NCBI RefSeq assembly: GCF_005938215.1
Contig: NZ_VCPD01000001.1
Location: 836,990 to 900,989 of the forward strand
Reading direction: 5' to 3'
Length of the DNA: 64,000 bases
From: Ruegeria sediminis
GTDB lineage: Bacteria; Pseudomonadota; Alphaproteobacteria; Rhodobacterales; Rhodobacteraceae
Positions 36,822-46,300 of this stretch are shown piece after piece. A program made the position numbers and the translations under genes. A model generated the notes under the pieces. The model was not told where the DNA came from, made no database searches, and saw only the letters and a list, made by a program, of their open reading frames with translations. Numbering within the stretch: the first letter of the stretch is position 1; each line of letters starts with the position of its first letter.

Positions 36822-36973
36822 ATTCAGCCATTTTCCCGGCTAAGCGATTGGTCGGCGAATAACCTCGAGGCATGCCCGCCCGTCGTCGTCGAGAATAGTC
36901 GTGAGTTCCAGGCACGGGCGGCCTATTCGCGCAAATCGGATTGTAACCGGACTTCCCCTTTCCTCGGACAGAC

Positions 36974-37300
36974 CTATCCTACGGGCACCGTGAAGGGAAT
37001 GCCAAGAGCGGTGTAGATGTTGAGAACGGCGACGCCGACCTGGATTTCCGCGACCTGCCGGTCGAACTCTCTTGCCATCTGTGATTGGCCGAGGAGTTTA
37101 ATGCAGTTCATCTTGCTCTCGACGCGGCTTCGGCGGTGGTATCCGCTCCACCATCGCCAGATAGCGCGGCCCAGGTTTCGCGAGGCGTTGACCGCTTCGT
37201 TCCGGGCGATGTCGCCGGCGCTCGTGGCCTTCCACGGCTTCGCGTTCTTGCGTGGGCGTAAAACGGCATTTGCATTGCGGGCGGCAACCTTGCAACGGGA
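36974..37300 (-). pseudogene. IS5-family transposase C-terminal remnant
   Basis: The frame ending in TAG at 36974 encodes RKNAKPWKATSAGDIARNEAVN, GRAIWRWWSGYHRRSRVE, SKMNCIKLLGQSQMAREFDRQ and YTALGIPFTVPVG. This is the standard C-terminal third of an IS5-type DDE transposase, including the YHRRSRVE-K region with the catalytic glutamate. Nothing of the N-terminal DDE region remains upstream of about 37300. It is a degraded insertion scar next to the HNH-like gene. Confidence 0.85.
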
Positions 37301-37354
37301 AAGACATCCATAGATGTAGAACAATTTTCTTTTGGTTGGCCGGGAATTGGTACC

Positions 37355-38077
37355 TCAATCAGGACTTGGATTTGGTGTCGGTGGACCATCGTCGAGAAGG
37401 CATTTGTCGTAGCCAGAAACGTTGCAGTGCGTGCAAGAACTAGACGGAATGAAGACGCAACAACTCGTCAGGCCGCAGGGCCCACCCTCTGAGCAGCACA
37501 GCACTGGATCAGGCCTCCTGTCGAGCACAAGCGTGTCGAAAATGACAAGCGCACGTGGGGAGGCGGCAATGACTTCGATCCCGTCAAAGAAGTCGTTGGG
37601 GATGGCAGTGTAGGAATCCGATACGGTATCCATAGGAAGGACACGGAGGCCGTCGCCATCACGGCCTCGAATTCCTTCGTTTTCTGACCGGTAATCTGCC
37701 AGCGGAACGGAAACGCGGGCGACGTTGTTTCCGGTTGCCCCGACCAACCCCAGAAAGAAAACTGAATCGGCATCGTTGGGTATAGTCCACTCAACCAATC
37801 CGGCACGAACTGGGTGTGTCTCATCCGCGATTTGCAGCTTGAAACCGTCGAAATCTTCCTCGCCTTCCTCTGCGATGCGAATGCGGCTAGTCAAGGTGTC
37901 TCCAGGCAGGATTTCCGCCGGCAGGAAAACGCTAACCGTCCCGAGGCCGCCGATATGATAATTCACGCGGCTCAATGTGTTAGACGTGACTGTTTCGGTT
38001 TTCACCGTCTGCGCGTGGAGTGACGGAACCAGACCGACAAATGCAACTAGAAGGAACAATGGCAGTAGATACTGCAT
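37355..38077 (-). CDS. exported hypothetical protein with cysteine-rich tail
   Basis: This 240-residue protein has a signal peptide at residues 1-22 (MQYLLPLFLLVAFVGLVPSLHA) and GGAGG before ATG 38077. The middle 150 residues look like an immunoglobulin- or beta-sandwich fold (VSVFLPAEILPGDTLTSRIRIAEEG; VRAGLVEWTIP). The last 45 residues carry nine cysteines (VLCCSEGGPCGLTSCCVFIP, then CTHCNVSGYDKC), suggesting disulfide knots or metal binding. No family is recognised. Confidence 0.7.
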   Translation of the reverse strand: MQYLLPLFLLVAFVGLVPSLHAQTVKTETVTSNTLSRVNYHIGGLGTVSVFLPAEILPGDTLTSRIRIAEEGEEDFDGFKLQIADETHPVRAGLVEWTIPNDADSVFFLGLVGATGNNVARVSVPLADYRSENEGIRGRDGDGLRVLPMDTVSDSYTAIPNDFFDGIEVIAASPRALVIFDTLVLDRRPDPVLCCSEGGPCGLTSCCVFIPSSSCTHCNVSGYDKCLLDDGPPTPNPSPD

Positions 38078-38388
38078 GATTTGGCCTCCAAACTTTTCAT
38101 AGAAATTCGCCTTCTAAGTGTACCATAGTCGACCCGCCTGCGGTGAAATGCGCCGCATTTTTTTCGAGCGAGCGATCAACAGGCAGAGACGCCAATAGCG
38201 AAGCAATGCGCAATTGCATTGGTCACGTATGCGTCCCAACCATTGTGATTTCGGTTTGGACTAAAAGGGGGTGAAGACCCAAGATGCGCCAATGTAGTAT
38301 CCGTCAACCGGGATAGAGTATTGGAAAAGCTGTTTGTTTGCGCCAATACAAAGACCTCAGGCGGACGTTAGTCTTGAGATGCGGACGG
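38078..38388. other. gene-less stretch
   Basis: Just over 300 bases between two minus-strand genes. A run of T (38158-38164) lies after GCGCCGC. I see no gene, no clear repeat and no obvious operator. Confidence 0.4.
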
Positions 38389-39129
38389 TCAGATTGAAGG
38401 GTAACTGCCGACGTCATCGCCGGCTTCCCGTATCAACGCCGTTAGGTCAGGGACGATGATGTCGCGCTTGCCTTCAATTTCGATAAGCCGATCGCGTTTC
38501 AACGCCGAAATCTGGCGACACACGGTTTCAAGCGTCAAGCCGAGATAGTCGGCCACAGATTCGCGTGTTAGCGGAAGGTGGAAATTCAAGCGATCATTAG
38601 GCCCAATCTGGTGCAGCGCTTTTTTCCGTTGGGCAAGGGCAACGAGCAAACTTGCTATCTTCTCCCGTGCGGACTTTCGGCCCAAAATCAACATCCACTC
38701 GCGGGCCGCATCGAGCTCATCAAGACTCATCTCCAAAAGACGCCGCCCAATATGTGGCATTTCCTCCATCATCTTCTCGAATGCATTGCGCCGAAAGCAG
38801 CAAAGCACCAGATCGGTGTTCGCGGTTACCTCATAGGGGGAAATCGATCGGCCAGGGCGCCCCAGAAAGTCAGCTGGCAGCAGCAGTCCAACCATCAGCG
38901 TGCGGCCGTCGATCAGCGTTTCTCTCAAAGTAGCTGTGCCGGTCACCACTGACGCCACAAAATTCATCTTGTCGCCGGCCCAGACTACCGTTTGCCCAGC
39001 ATTGTATGTGCGGTAGTATTTCAATGATTCCAGCTTTGCGAATTCGTCCGGTTCGCAACGGGAACAAAAGGCCCGGTGGCGGATTGGGCAGTTCTTGCAT
39101 TTTTTCCAGTCGTTCGTGAAACTGCCCAT
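38389..39129 (-). CDS. Crp/Fnr-family regulator, FnrL-like oxygen sensor
   Basis: This 246-residue regulator starts at ATG 39129 (MGSFTNDWKK), with GAGGG nine bases upstream. The N-terminal cluster CKNCPIRHRAFCSRCEPDE (residues 11-29), plus cysteines in DLVLCCFRR near 108, matches the [4Fe-4S] ligand pattern of FnrL. The cNMP-type beta-barrel (GDKMNFVASVVTGTATLRETLIDGRTLMVGLLLPADFLGRPGR) and dimer helix follow. The C-terminal HTH is LTRESVADYLGLTLETVCRQISALKRDRLIE, with the E-x3-R recognition pattern. It may be a second FnrL paralog carried on the accessory region. I see no FNR box nearby. Confidence 0.9.
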   Translation of the reverse strand: MGSFTNDWKKCKNCPIRHRAFCSRCEPDEFAKLESLKYYRTYNAGQTVVWAGDKMNFVASVVTGTATLRETLIDGRTLMVGLLLPADFLGRPGRSISPYEVTANTDLVLCCFRRNAFEKMMEEMPHIGRRLLEMSLDELDAAREWMLILGRKSAREKIASLLVALAQRKKALHQIGPNDRLNFHLPLTRESVADYLGLTLETVCRQISALKRDRLIEIEGKRDIIVPDLTALIREAGDDVGSYPSI

Positions 39130-39440
39130 TCTGAACCCTCTACGGCTTGACGATATCCTAGGTGGTGTTCGCTTCACAGAAGAGAGCTTGACGAAAGCGT
39201 TTCCTCACTGAAATTTCCTGCCGCCTGCTGTCCCAAGGCCCCAAAAAACGCGTCCAGTTTCCAAGTATTGACACACAAAGTCGCTCGGCGCCATTGAGGC
39301 TTTTTACCGTGGCCGTGTCCTCCGGCGGAATTTTCCGAAACACCGATCACTTTGCGACGGAAATCCTGGCTCCATTTGCCCCGGTAAGAAAATGTTACCA
39401 ACCACCGCGACTTGACGTTCTGTTCGCCGCGGCGTGAATT
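39130..39440. other. gene-less stretch upstream of the FnrL-like gene and the membrane protein gene
   Basis: Divergent intergenic region of 311 bases that must hold both promoters. A conceptual minus-strand peptide contains GKWSQDFRRKVIG, faintly like a transposase start, but no frame continues. No TTGAT-N4-ATCAA site is visible. Confidence 0.4.
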
Positions 39441-40781
39441 ATGTCGGCTAGCTCATTTGAAGCTATGAATCGCGAACAAGAATTTGGAGCACCGCTGAAA
39501 ATGACGGAAAACAAGGGTCGCCTGACCGCGGAAGAAGCCAAGGGCCTTAGGACCGCGAAGGAACTTGAAACGCACCTTGCCTGGTTGGACACCTTCACGC
39601 CGGCGGCACTGGGGGTTTTGGCCATCGCATCCGGCATCTATACTTATCTCGGTGTTTCTTCACTTCTCGAAGACAATGGTGCCGTCTCGTTTTTTGCTGC
39701 TGTCGCATATTCGATCGCAGTTTCCGTCGGCATTTTCGTTTTCTGGAGTTACATGCTCCGGCTCCTCCCCTCGATGAGAACCGCCAGCGGCTTTATCGGG
39801 CTAACAGTTTCGACGATTGTCGGCTCCGTCGCCATCATCGCAATGTCCAGCTGGCTCAACGCAGCGGCTCTCGCCGGGTCCGCGGCGGTGGAGCAACACC
39901 TTGAGAACACAGTGCGCGACTACCAGGCAGCGCTGGAACAAGCGCACGACATTGCCCTTAGCGGACAGGCATTGGGACGTGAGGTGGAGCGTGCGCGCCA
40001 AAGCTTTGAGGAACTTGCCGAGCTAGAACAGTCTGGCGACCTCTCAGGCACCGCCGGTCGTGGTGCCGTCTTCCGTGTTCTCACCCAAAAGGCCGAGGAG
40101 CTGCGCAACCTGGAAGATCAGATCGCCGCCCAGCAGCCCTTGATCGAGGAGGCGTTTCAGCAAGGCAACGAAAATCTGGCCAGAATGCGGGAACTCACCG
40201 TCGCGCCCGGCCCGGTGGACCAGCGCTCGGTTCAGTTTTCCGAGGAAAGTGTAAAGCTGGCCGGCGTCATCTCGCGCCTGAACCAATACAGCGTCGCTCC
40301 ACTCGTGGCCCGTGCAGCCGAGGATTTACCCTCCTCAGTCGTCCTCCCCGAACTCGATGGACGCAGTTCCGACGTCCGCGACGCTCAGTCGTCCACCATT
40401 AACTCGGTGCTCAATGCGCTCGACCAGCGGAGCAGAACGCTCAGAAACGCGGCCGACGAGGTCTTGGGGCTGGAGCCACCCATCGAGACCGCCTACAATC
40501 CTATCTCCAGCGCGGATGCAGTCATCAAATACGCGCAAAATTTCGTTCCATCCTGGGCCGGTGCGATCGCCATCGACTTGCTGCCCGCTGTTCTCGTTTT
40601 TGTTCTGGCAATTACCCAAGCCGCAATCCGCAGCGGCAAGGACGGTATGAGCATTGAGGACACGTTGACACTCTCTGATTTGAGAGCCGCCATGAATGCG
40701 ATGAAGGATGTGGAGGCAACGATGGGTGTGGCTGATGCCGCGATCCTGAAGCGCACAACGATCGAAAAAGACCCGTCATGA
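39441..40781 (+). CDS. membrane protein with long central coiled coil
   Basis: This is a 446-residue protein. Two or three membrane helices lie near residues 53-72, 82-104 and 115-140 (LGVLAIASGIYTYLGVSSLL; FFAAVAYSIAVSVGIFVFWSYML; GLTVSTIVGSVAIIAMSSWL). A charged helical region follows over 150-350, with heptads such as GREVERARQSFEELAELEQSGD and QKAEELRNLEDQIAAQQPLIEEA. A last helix lies near 376-400 (AGAIAIDLLPAVLVFVLAITQAA). The domain order suggests a scaffold with a large extracytoplasmic or cytoplasmic coiled coil. It overlaps the ClpP-like protease gene by ATGA, so the pair is an obligate unit. No named family is recognised. Confidence 0.75.
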   Translation: MSASSFEAMNREQEFGAPLKMTENKGRLTAEEAKGLRTAKELETHLAWLDTFTPAALGVLAIASGIYTYLGVSSLLEDNGAVSFFAAVAYSIAVSVGIFVFWSYMLRLLPSMRTASGFIGLTVSTIVGSVAIIAMSSWLNAAALAGSAAVEQHLENTVRDYQAALEQAHDIALSGQALGREVERARQSFEELAELEQSGDLSGTAGRGAVFRVLTQKAEELRNLEDQIAAQQPLIEEAFQQGNENLARMRELTVAPGPVDQRSVQFSEESVKLAGVISRLNQYSVAPLVARAAEDLPSSVVLPELDGRSSDVRDAQSSTINSVLNALDQRSRTLRNAADEVLGLEPPIETAYNPISSADAVIKYAQNFVPSWAGAIAIDLLPAVLVFVLAITQAAIRSGKDGMSIEDTLTLSDLRAAMNAMKDVEATMGVADAAILKRTTIEKDPS

Positions 40782-41560
40782 AGGGATTCCTGGCCAAGAT
40801 CGATCCACGATCGGGTCTGCGATACGTACTGCTGCTCCAGCTGGCGATCGCAGGCATTCTCGTCGTGTCCGATGTGGCCAGCCTTTATCCGAGTCCGTTC
40901 CAGAAGCAGGTTGATCTGCCTTCCGGCCCCATTTCACCGGGCGATCAGCGTCGCGAATACCGGACCGACCGCCCGAACCCAAAGCTGCTGCGCATGGACG
41001 AGCCGCCGGATCTCCCTATGCCAGAAAATTTCCCCGGGCGGCTCGAATTCACCGAACAGGTGGTCGAGCGAATAGGTCGAGTACTGCTGGTCAGCGGTCA
41101 GATCGAAGTCGGCGACGCGCAGCGTTTCGTGTCATTCTTGTCCGACATGCAGGAGAAACCCGACCTGGTAGCACTTCACAGTCCGGGAGGAGTTGTTTCG
41201 GAGGCTTTGTCGCTAGGAAGGAAGATCCGGGAAGCAGAGCTTTCCTCTGGAGTTCTGGCGGGTGCTGTATGCATGTCCTCGTGTCCCTACGTTTTGGCGG
41301 GCGGTGAAGAGCGCATAGTCTCACTGCGAGGCATCGTCGGCATGCACCAGCATTACTACGAGCAGCTGCGCTACATTCCTGTCCTCTTCGCTGTGGAGGA
41401 CATCCAAAAAGGGCAAGGCGAGACGATGCAGCACCTGATTGACATGGATGTCGATCTGTCTTTGATGCTGTTTTCGCTGAACACCCCGCCTCAGCAGATC
41501 TATGCCCTGATCGAGGAAGAACTCATCGAAACACGCATCGCTACCGCCATAATTGACTAA
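40778..41560 (+). CDS. membrane-anchored ClpP-like periplasmic serine protease (COG3904-like)
   Basis: This 260-residue protein has an N-terminal membrane anchor (residues 14-34) and a Pro-rich linker. A ClpP/crotonase-fold domain follows from about residue 95: HSPGGVVSEALSLGRKIREAEL at about 129-150, the putative nucleophilic serine in GAVCMSSCPYVLAGGEER near 168, and a histidine in GIVGMHQHYYEQ near 190. This matches my memory of COG3904 (predicted periplasmic protein). The partner is the overlapping coiled-coil membrane protein. Substrate and process are unknown. Cleavage of a membrane-linked partner is plausible. Confidence 0.8.
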   Translation: MKGFLAKIDPRSGLRYVLLLQLAIAGILVVSDVASLYPSPFQKQVDLPSGPISPGDQRREYRTDRPNPKLLRMDEPPDLPMPENFPGRLEFTEQVVERIGRVLLVSGQIEVGDAQRFVSFLSDMQEKPDLVALHSPGGVVSEALSLGRKIREAELSSGVLAGAVCMSSCPYVLAGGEERIVSLRGIVGMHQHYYEQLRYIPVLFAVEDIQKGQGETMQHLIDMDVDLSLMLFSLNTPPQQIYALIEEELIETRIATAIID

Positions 41561-41590
41561 CCCGGCAGAGGAATTCTGGAGTAGATAATC

Positions 41591-41983
41591 TTGTTCAAGA
41601 AGCTGACTACGGCTATTTCCTTGATGGCCACCACTGCAACAGCTGGAAGCGTCCAGGTTCGTGATGCGGACACGATTGTCGTGAATGGAACCCCGGTACG
41701 ATTACAGGGTGTCGATGCGCCCGAACTTGGGACTTCTGCTGGACGCGATGCGCGTCGGTGGATGGTGAACTTTCTGCGAGACAAAGCTGTTGAGTGCAAA
41801 CTCACAGGTGAGAGAACCTACGATCGTTATGTTGGCGTTTGTTACGTCGATGGTCAGGACATCGGTGCTGCTGTTATCACCGCAGGCTACGCTCTGGACT
41901 GCGCGCGATACAGTGGCGGACGATATCGGCAATATGAAACACCAGCAGCGCGGTCACGATTGCGGCGCGCTCCATACTGTTGA
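41591..41983 (+). CDS. secreted thermonuclease (SNase) homologue
   Basis: This 130-residue protein starts at TTG 41591, ten bases after CTGGAG. The signal peptide is MFKKLTTAISLMATTATAG. The staphylococcal-nuclease fold shows DADTIVVNGTPVRLQGVDAPELG with the metal-binding Asp and catalytic Arg region. A second arginine lies in CKLTGERTYDRYVGVCYVDGQDIGAAVITAGYALD. Three to four cysteines suggest disulfides. The C-terminal SRLRRAPYC is shorter than usual. It lies 30 bases after the ClpP-like gene and may share its transcript. Confidence 0.88.
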   Translation: MFKKLTTAISLMATTATAGSVQVRDADTIVVNGTPVRLQGVDAPELGTSAGRDARRWMVNFLRDKAVECKLTGERTYDRYVGVCYVDGQDIGAAVITAGYALDCARYSGGRYRQYETPAARSRLRRAPYC

Positions 41984-42160
41984 GCGGCCGTCCAATCTAG
42001 TAGCACACCAACTCCTCTGGAACAGGTTCTTGTGATTGAGGATCACCCAAAGTATGGAATGACGTCCATGCGAGGCAACGCTCATCTCTTTTCGTTTGGA
42101 TGCATGACACGGGTGCTTCCTCGGTACAATTTGAAAACCTGACCTAAGAAAACCAGGACG

Positions 42161-42182
42161 AAAAAACTGGCCTTCGGCCAAT
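42161..42182 (-). terminator. rho-independent terminator
   Basis: On the minus strand TGGCC-GAA-GGCCA is followed by a GTTTTTT tract (42161-42166 as AAAAAA on the plus strand). It directly follows a 16-bp inverted repeat and probably ends the helicase-HNH-MazG transcript. Confidence 0.75.
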
Positions 42183-42230
42183 GCGCCTTGGCGCGCGTCA
42201 GCTATGTGGGGAGCACGCGCGCCAAGGCGC
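42183..42230. repeat. perfect 16-bp inverted repeat with 16-base spacer
   Basis: GCGCCTTGGCGCGCGT at 42183-42198 and its exact complement ACGCGCGCCAAGGCGC at 42215-42230 flank CAGCTATGTGGGGAGC. The stem is far longer and more GC-rich than a terminator needs, and it lies within 10 bases of the truncated MazG-like frame. It could be the end of a lost insertion, a transposon res-like site or an RNA hairpin. Confidence 0.8.
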
Positions 42231-42238
42231 CCGCAAGG

Positions 42239-42379
42239 TCAAAAAAGTCTGGGTAGTATTGCTCCGGGAAACTGCCCCTTTTTGCTCTGGGACTGGCACA
42301 TTCGCTTCACAATGGGAATTCGGCCGTCGGCTTTGATGATCTCAAGGATGCGGTTTCTGACGAGCTTGCCTGTAGTCAT
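42239..42379 (-). pseudogene. truncated MazG-like (COG4997-type) pyrophosphohydrolase
   Basis: ATG 42379 lies three bases after the HNH stop. It gives MTTGKLVRNRILEIIKADGR followed by IPIVKR, which matches the start of phosphoribosyl-ATP-pyrophosphatase-like (COG4997) proteins (K-L-V-R-x-x-I-x-E-I-I...G-x-x-P-I-V). The next 20 residues are unrelated and the frame stops at 42239, so about 75-80 percent of the gene is missing. The breakpoint lies near 42302. It was probably the last gene of the helicase-HNH operon. Confidence 0.65.
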
Positions 42380-42382
42380 CAC

Positions 42383-43263
42383 TTACGCCACCACGCCTTT
42401 GAAAATCTGCTCGTTGTGCCAGTGAATGTACTGAGGTAAAGGCGCCATAGTCTCCCTGCGCGGCGAGGCGATGGGCTTTCCATGGAACTCATCGTGGAGC
42501 TTTCTCCCCCAGTCGCCGACGAAACGCTCCGACACATGGACATTCATGTTTTGGTCAACAGTGATTGCGCCTAAGTCGAAGAGCTTGTGATGGATGACGC
42601 ATAAGGCGAGGCCGTTGTTGACCTCGTCTGGACCTCCGGCCGATTGCATTTGTATGTGAGCCGCTTCCAAGGCGACGGCCGCACCGTTCATCTTTATGTC
42701 GTATCTGCAGATCGCGCACTGCTCGAAATAGGCGGTTAGGACGATGTCGCGAAAACGCGGATCGCGCTTCTTGCGAAAGACCACTTCAAGCTCATCCTGT
42801 CCGAGATAAAGGCCAACAGCTTCCAAAATGTCGGGATGAAGGCTCGGCGGAAAATTTCGCTCGAGAAGATTGATCGCGACGAGATCGATGAGTTTGGGAT
42901 TATCTCGCAAGGCGCGTAGCACGTCATCGGAAAAGCCGGCTTTGATCTTTCGGTCACGCGCTTCGGTGAGGCTCAGATCGCCGGAAGCGTTCCTCTCGTG
43001 CTCTTCGATCCACCAATTCCGCTCTTGTCGTTGGCGAGACGGGCGTAGGGGTAAGCGACGGTCGTCTTTGCGTCGAACGGACCGTAGGTCTGGATGAGTG
43101 GGTCGACTGTGACCTCGGCATCGGTAAAGGCGATCCGCTCGATCCTTTCTTTCTTCAGCTGCGCGAGCGCGTAGAGAAGGAGCAGGGGCTTGTGCGGCGC
43201 CAGCTTTCCGCCCTTGGCGAATATGCGGATTGAATCAAATCGCTGGAGAAGATCACCTTGCAT
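42383..43263 (-). pseudogene. COG3440-type HNH restriction endonuclease, frameshifted
   Basis: The N-terminal part (43263 to about 43016) encodes FDSIRIFAKGGKLAPHKPLLLLYALAQLK and YPYARLANDKSGI, then runs out of frame to a stop. In the next frame the protein continues WWIEEHERNASGDLSLTEARD, and then the HNH domain: CAICRYDIKMNGAAVALEAAHIQ, PDEVNNGLALCVIHHKLFDLGAI. One missing T near 43015-43018 restores a 293-residue protein (881 bases plus one is divisible by three). It matches sulfur-binding/HNH nucleases of the McrA-like kind that target phosphorothioated or methylated DNA. It may be a pseudogene or a sequencing error. Confidence 0.8.
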
Positions 43264-43362
43264 TTTTTGTTTTTACCCGCTCGATCAGTCGTTCGTTCGA
43301 GATTTTCAGATATCTGCCATTTGGTTTAGTTGTCCATAATAACCATGCCTTCCGGATCGCCT

Positions 43363-46300
43363 TTAGTCGGGTTTTGCTGCTACCTGAAATATCACAGCGA
43401 TCCGATCCAAGATCTGTGTATTTGCGTAGCGCGAAGCATGCTCCGCCGCACCGACCAACTCTTCCATACGCGCGCGCACCTCTGAGAGCGTCTTCGATGG
43501 CTGCTGCGCAAAGAAACCATAAATGGCATCGATACCCAGATAATCCGGGATCTCCATTTCCTTTTCGCTGCGTTGGCTGACGTCCTTCTTGGCTTCAATC
43601 CAATAGGGGTCGAGTTCCTGGGCCCAGGCCTCCGCCAGCTTTTCCAAAGATGGGAGCGTCAGATTTCCGAACCTATTGTAGCCTTGGTTCTTCGAAGGGC
43701 CGGACGCGAGAAACCTATCCAAAGACTCCAAGAGTGATACTGTTCGCTCGGGACGGATATCCCAGTGTGCCAGACCTTCCAATGTCGGCTGAAGGCCCTC
43801 GATCACAGAGCTCAAGTCTGCTTCTTTCGGCCTGTCCCGGTGCTTGTCGGCCTCAACGGTCTCGATGTAAGCCTCACGCAGCAACCTTGTCACTTCCGGC
43901 TGATCCCGGATGATTTCTTGGCGATCATCGATCTCGCGGACAGCCAACAGTCGGGGCGGCAAATAGGACGCCTCGATCAGCGACGGTGACCTTCCACCAA
44001 GCGCAATGATGGTCATCGGAGACTTGCCAGCGAGAAGACACAGCTCAGAGCCCCAAAGACTTTGAGGCTTGATGCGCTCCATGGATTGGAGAAGGTTGAT
44101 TGGCAGATTGCGCCGCATGTCTTCAACCAGATCATAAAGATTGTTCCTGCGAAGCGGCCGCGGTTTCTTGTGTTGCTCCAGGATCAGATCTGTCAGGTCG
44201 CCGGCAGAGAATTCCAGGTACTTGTCTGCGAGATCTGATGCACCGACCCCCGAAAGCAGAGCGATGGACTCGATGCGATCACGGCCTTTCTTGTCGGATG
44301 ACAACACAAGCCCGGGAAGATCGAACGTGGTGTAGGTGATCTTGGAATGTGGGCTGTCGATACGGTCGATCCGCCCCAAGCCCTGAAGCATGCTCTTGAT
44401 GTCCGAAGTAACGCCGACGATGCCTAGGGCGCGTGCGCGTTGGAGGTTGATGCCCTCCGCCATTTGAAAGGTCATGAACATGGCTCGGCGGTGGTCGTCG
44501 GACGCCTTCTTGCCGTCGAGAGCCAGGTATTCTTGGGCTTCTGCACCATTTCGAGCGACGGTGATGCCGGTACCAGGTCCCAGTTTGTGATTGGCAGCCA
44601 CAAGGATCACATCGGGTTTTGGGCCCTTCCGGGAAGACAGAAGGCGTGCATAGACCTCCAGAACGCCAATCCGCTCAGACAGGAAGATCACTTGCCGATG
44701 CTGATTGAGCATCTCTGCCATATGTTCGGCGCGCTGCTCATCGATCGCATCAAGTTCCGGGCTCTGCAGCAATTCACCGATGCGGTCGCAAATCGGCGTC
44801 GTCGTTCGTTTGTCTAGAGGAAGCTCGCCGCTCTTCGGTGTGATAGTGATTGTTGCGGTCTTCCCACCGCGGCTTTCACGTTCTGAGCGCCTAAGGCTCT
44901 CGCCAATCGACGTGCGGCCGCGCGCATCTGCATCTGCGGCCCGCCTGCGTTCCCAATCTTCCCGCGCGAAGGTGATTGACGACCTCAAGATCGCCAGAAA
45001 GTTCCGAATGTGGATCCGCGCCTTGTCATGAAAGCGGACTTCCGTATGGCCTGCTCGTTTTGGGTCGGCAGATACGAGAGTTGTGCCTGTAGAGATGCTC
45101 TCAGCTAGTCTTCTGATTTCGTCCAGGATGGCCGATTGCTCAGGCGTGAGTTCGGCGTCGATCCTGATGCTTTCGATCTCAGGATACGAATAGATCCCAG
45201 GTCCGCGTTTCTTGGACTCTCCGACGCAATGGCGCTGACGCCTAACCACGTAGGGCGCCAGTGCGTCCGCCATGTCGGCCTGGATTTCGCGCGGATCGAG
45301 CCGCTTTCCGGCTAGGCGTTCTTCGGCTTCCTCGATTGGTTGCGCGAGGTCTGCCTCAGACTGGAACATGTCCTCCATGCCAGACCGCTGACGATCCTCG
45401 AAATTTTGCCGAAGAGCGCGGAGTGTGTTCAACTCTAGTGCTCTCTCGCGTCCCCGCTTGAGGTTGTCGTTGATCCTCGCTGTGATTTCGGGGGGCACAT
45501 AGATCGAGGCGCGTCGTTCATGAAAGGCGAGCAATCCATCCAGGCCCTGGTTCCCCATCAGGGTCGCTGACAGGCACGACGTCCAGATCGCAGGGCTTTG
45601 TTCGAAGACGAGGGAACGTCTCGACGGGGCGAGATAGCGGGAGTTCAATCGATGACTCTCGTCCACGATCATGGAGGCAGAAGACCGTACGCCTCGGTTT
45701 ATCTCCTCAAGCTCTTCGGCCTCTTCGCCTTTGCTGCGTGAAAGATGGCTGTGCTTGATGAGATTGAGGTTTGCTGGCTTGCTCTTATCCCAATTGCGAA
45801 AGACGCTTGCCGGAATGATGCCAAGCGCGCCATTGCGCGTTTGATCCGGACGTTCATTTCCATGCCGAAGAACGACGCTCGAGTGCATTGTCGGCAAGAC
45901 CGTGGCCAAGTGCTTGCCGATGTCGGTCTTACCTGCGCCTGTCGGTGCTTCTACAAATGCAAACCCGTGTTCGTAGGCTGTCCCTGCGGCCTCGTAGACG
46001 AGATCGGTTTGGAACGGCAGCGGCGGACGCCCTGCGGCGCCGTCGCCACCGACGCGCCAGGGCAAGAACGATGTCATTTCGTGAACCGTTCGGGCGAGGG
46101 CTTCTTCGGCGCTCACGGGCCTTAGAAGTGCTCTCAGGATCTCAAGAGCCTGTTCGGTCCAGTCGGTGCCGAGCGTCCAGAAGTCTTCAGCGGCCCGTCG
46201 TCGCGTTGCGGCAAGATCGGGAAACGCTTGCAGATCATCGACATACTCAAGGTTGCGTCTAAGGCCGCCAACCGAAAAGTTGGCGCTGCCGGCGAGCGCG

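Noticed and set aside
34349..36833. The 12-mer TATTCAGCCAT(T/C) seen three times
   Set aside because: One copy is inside a coding sequence, one at a stop codon and one at a start codon. The contexts differ and no spacing pattern exists, so chance is likely.
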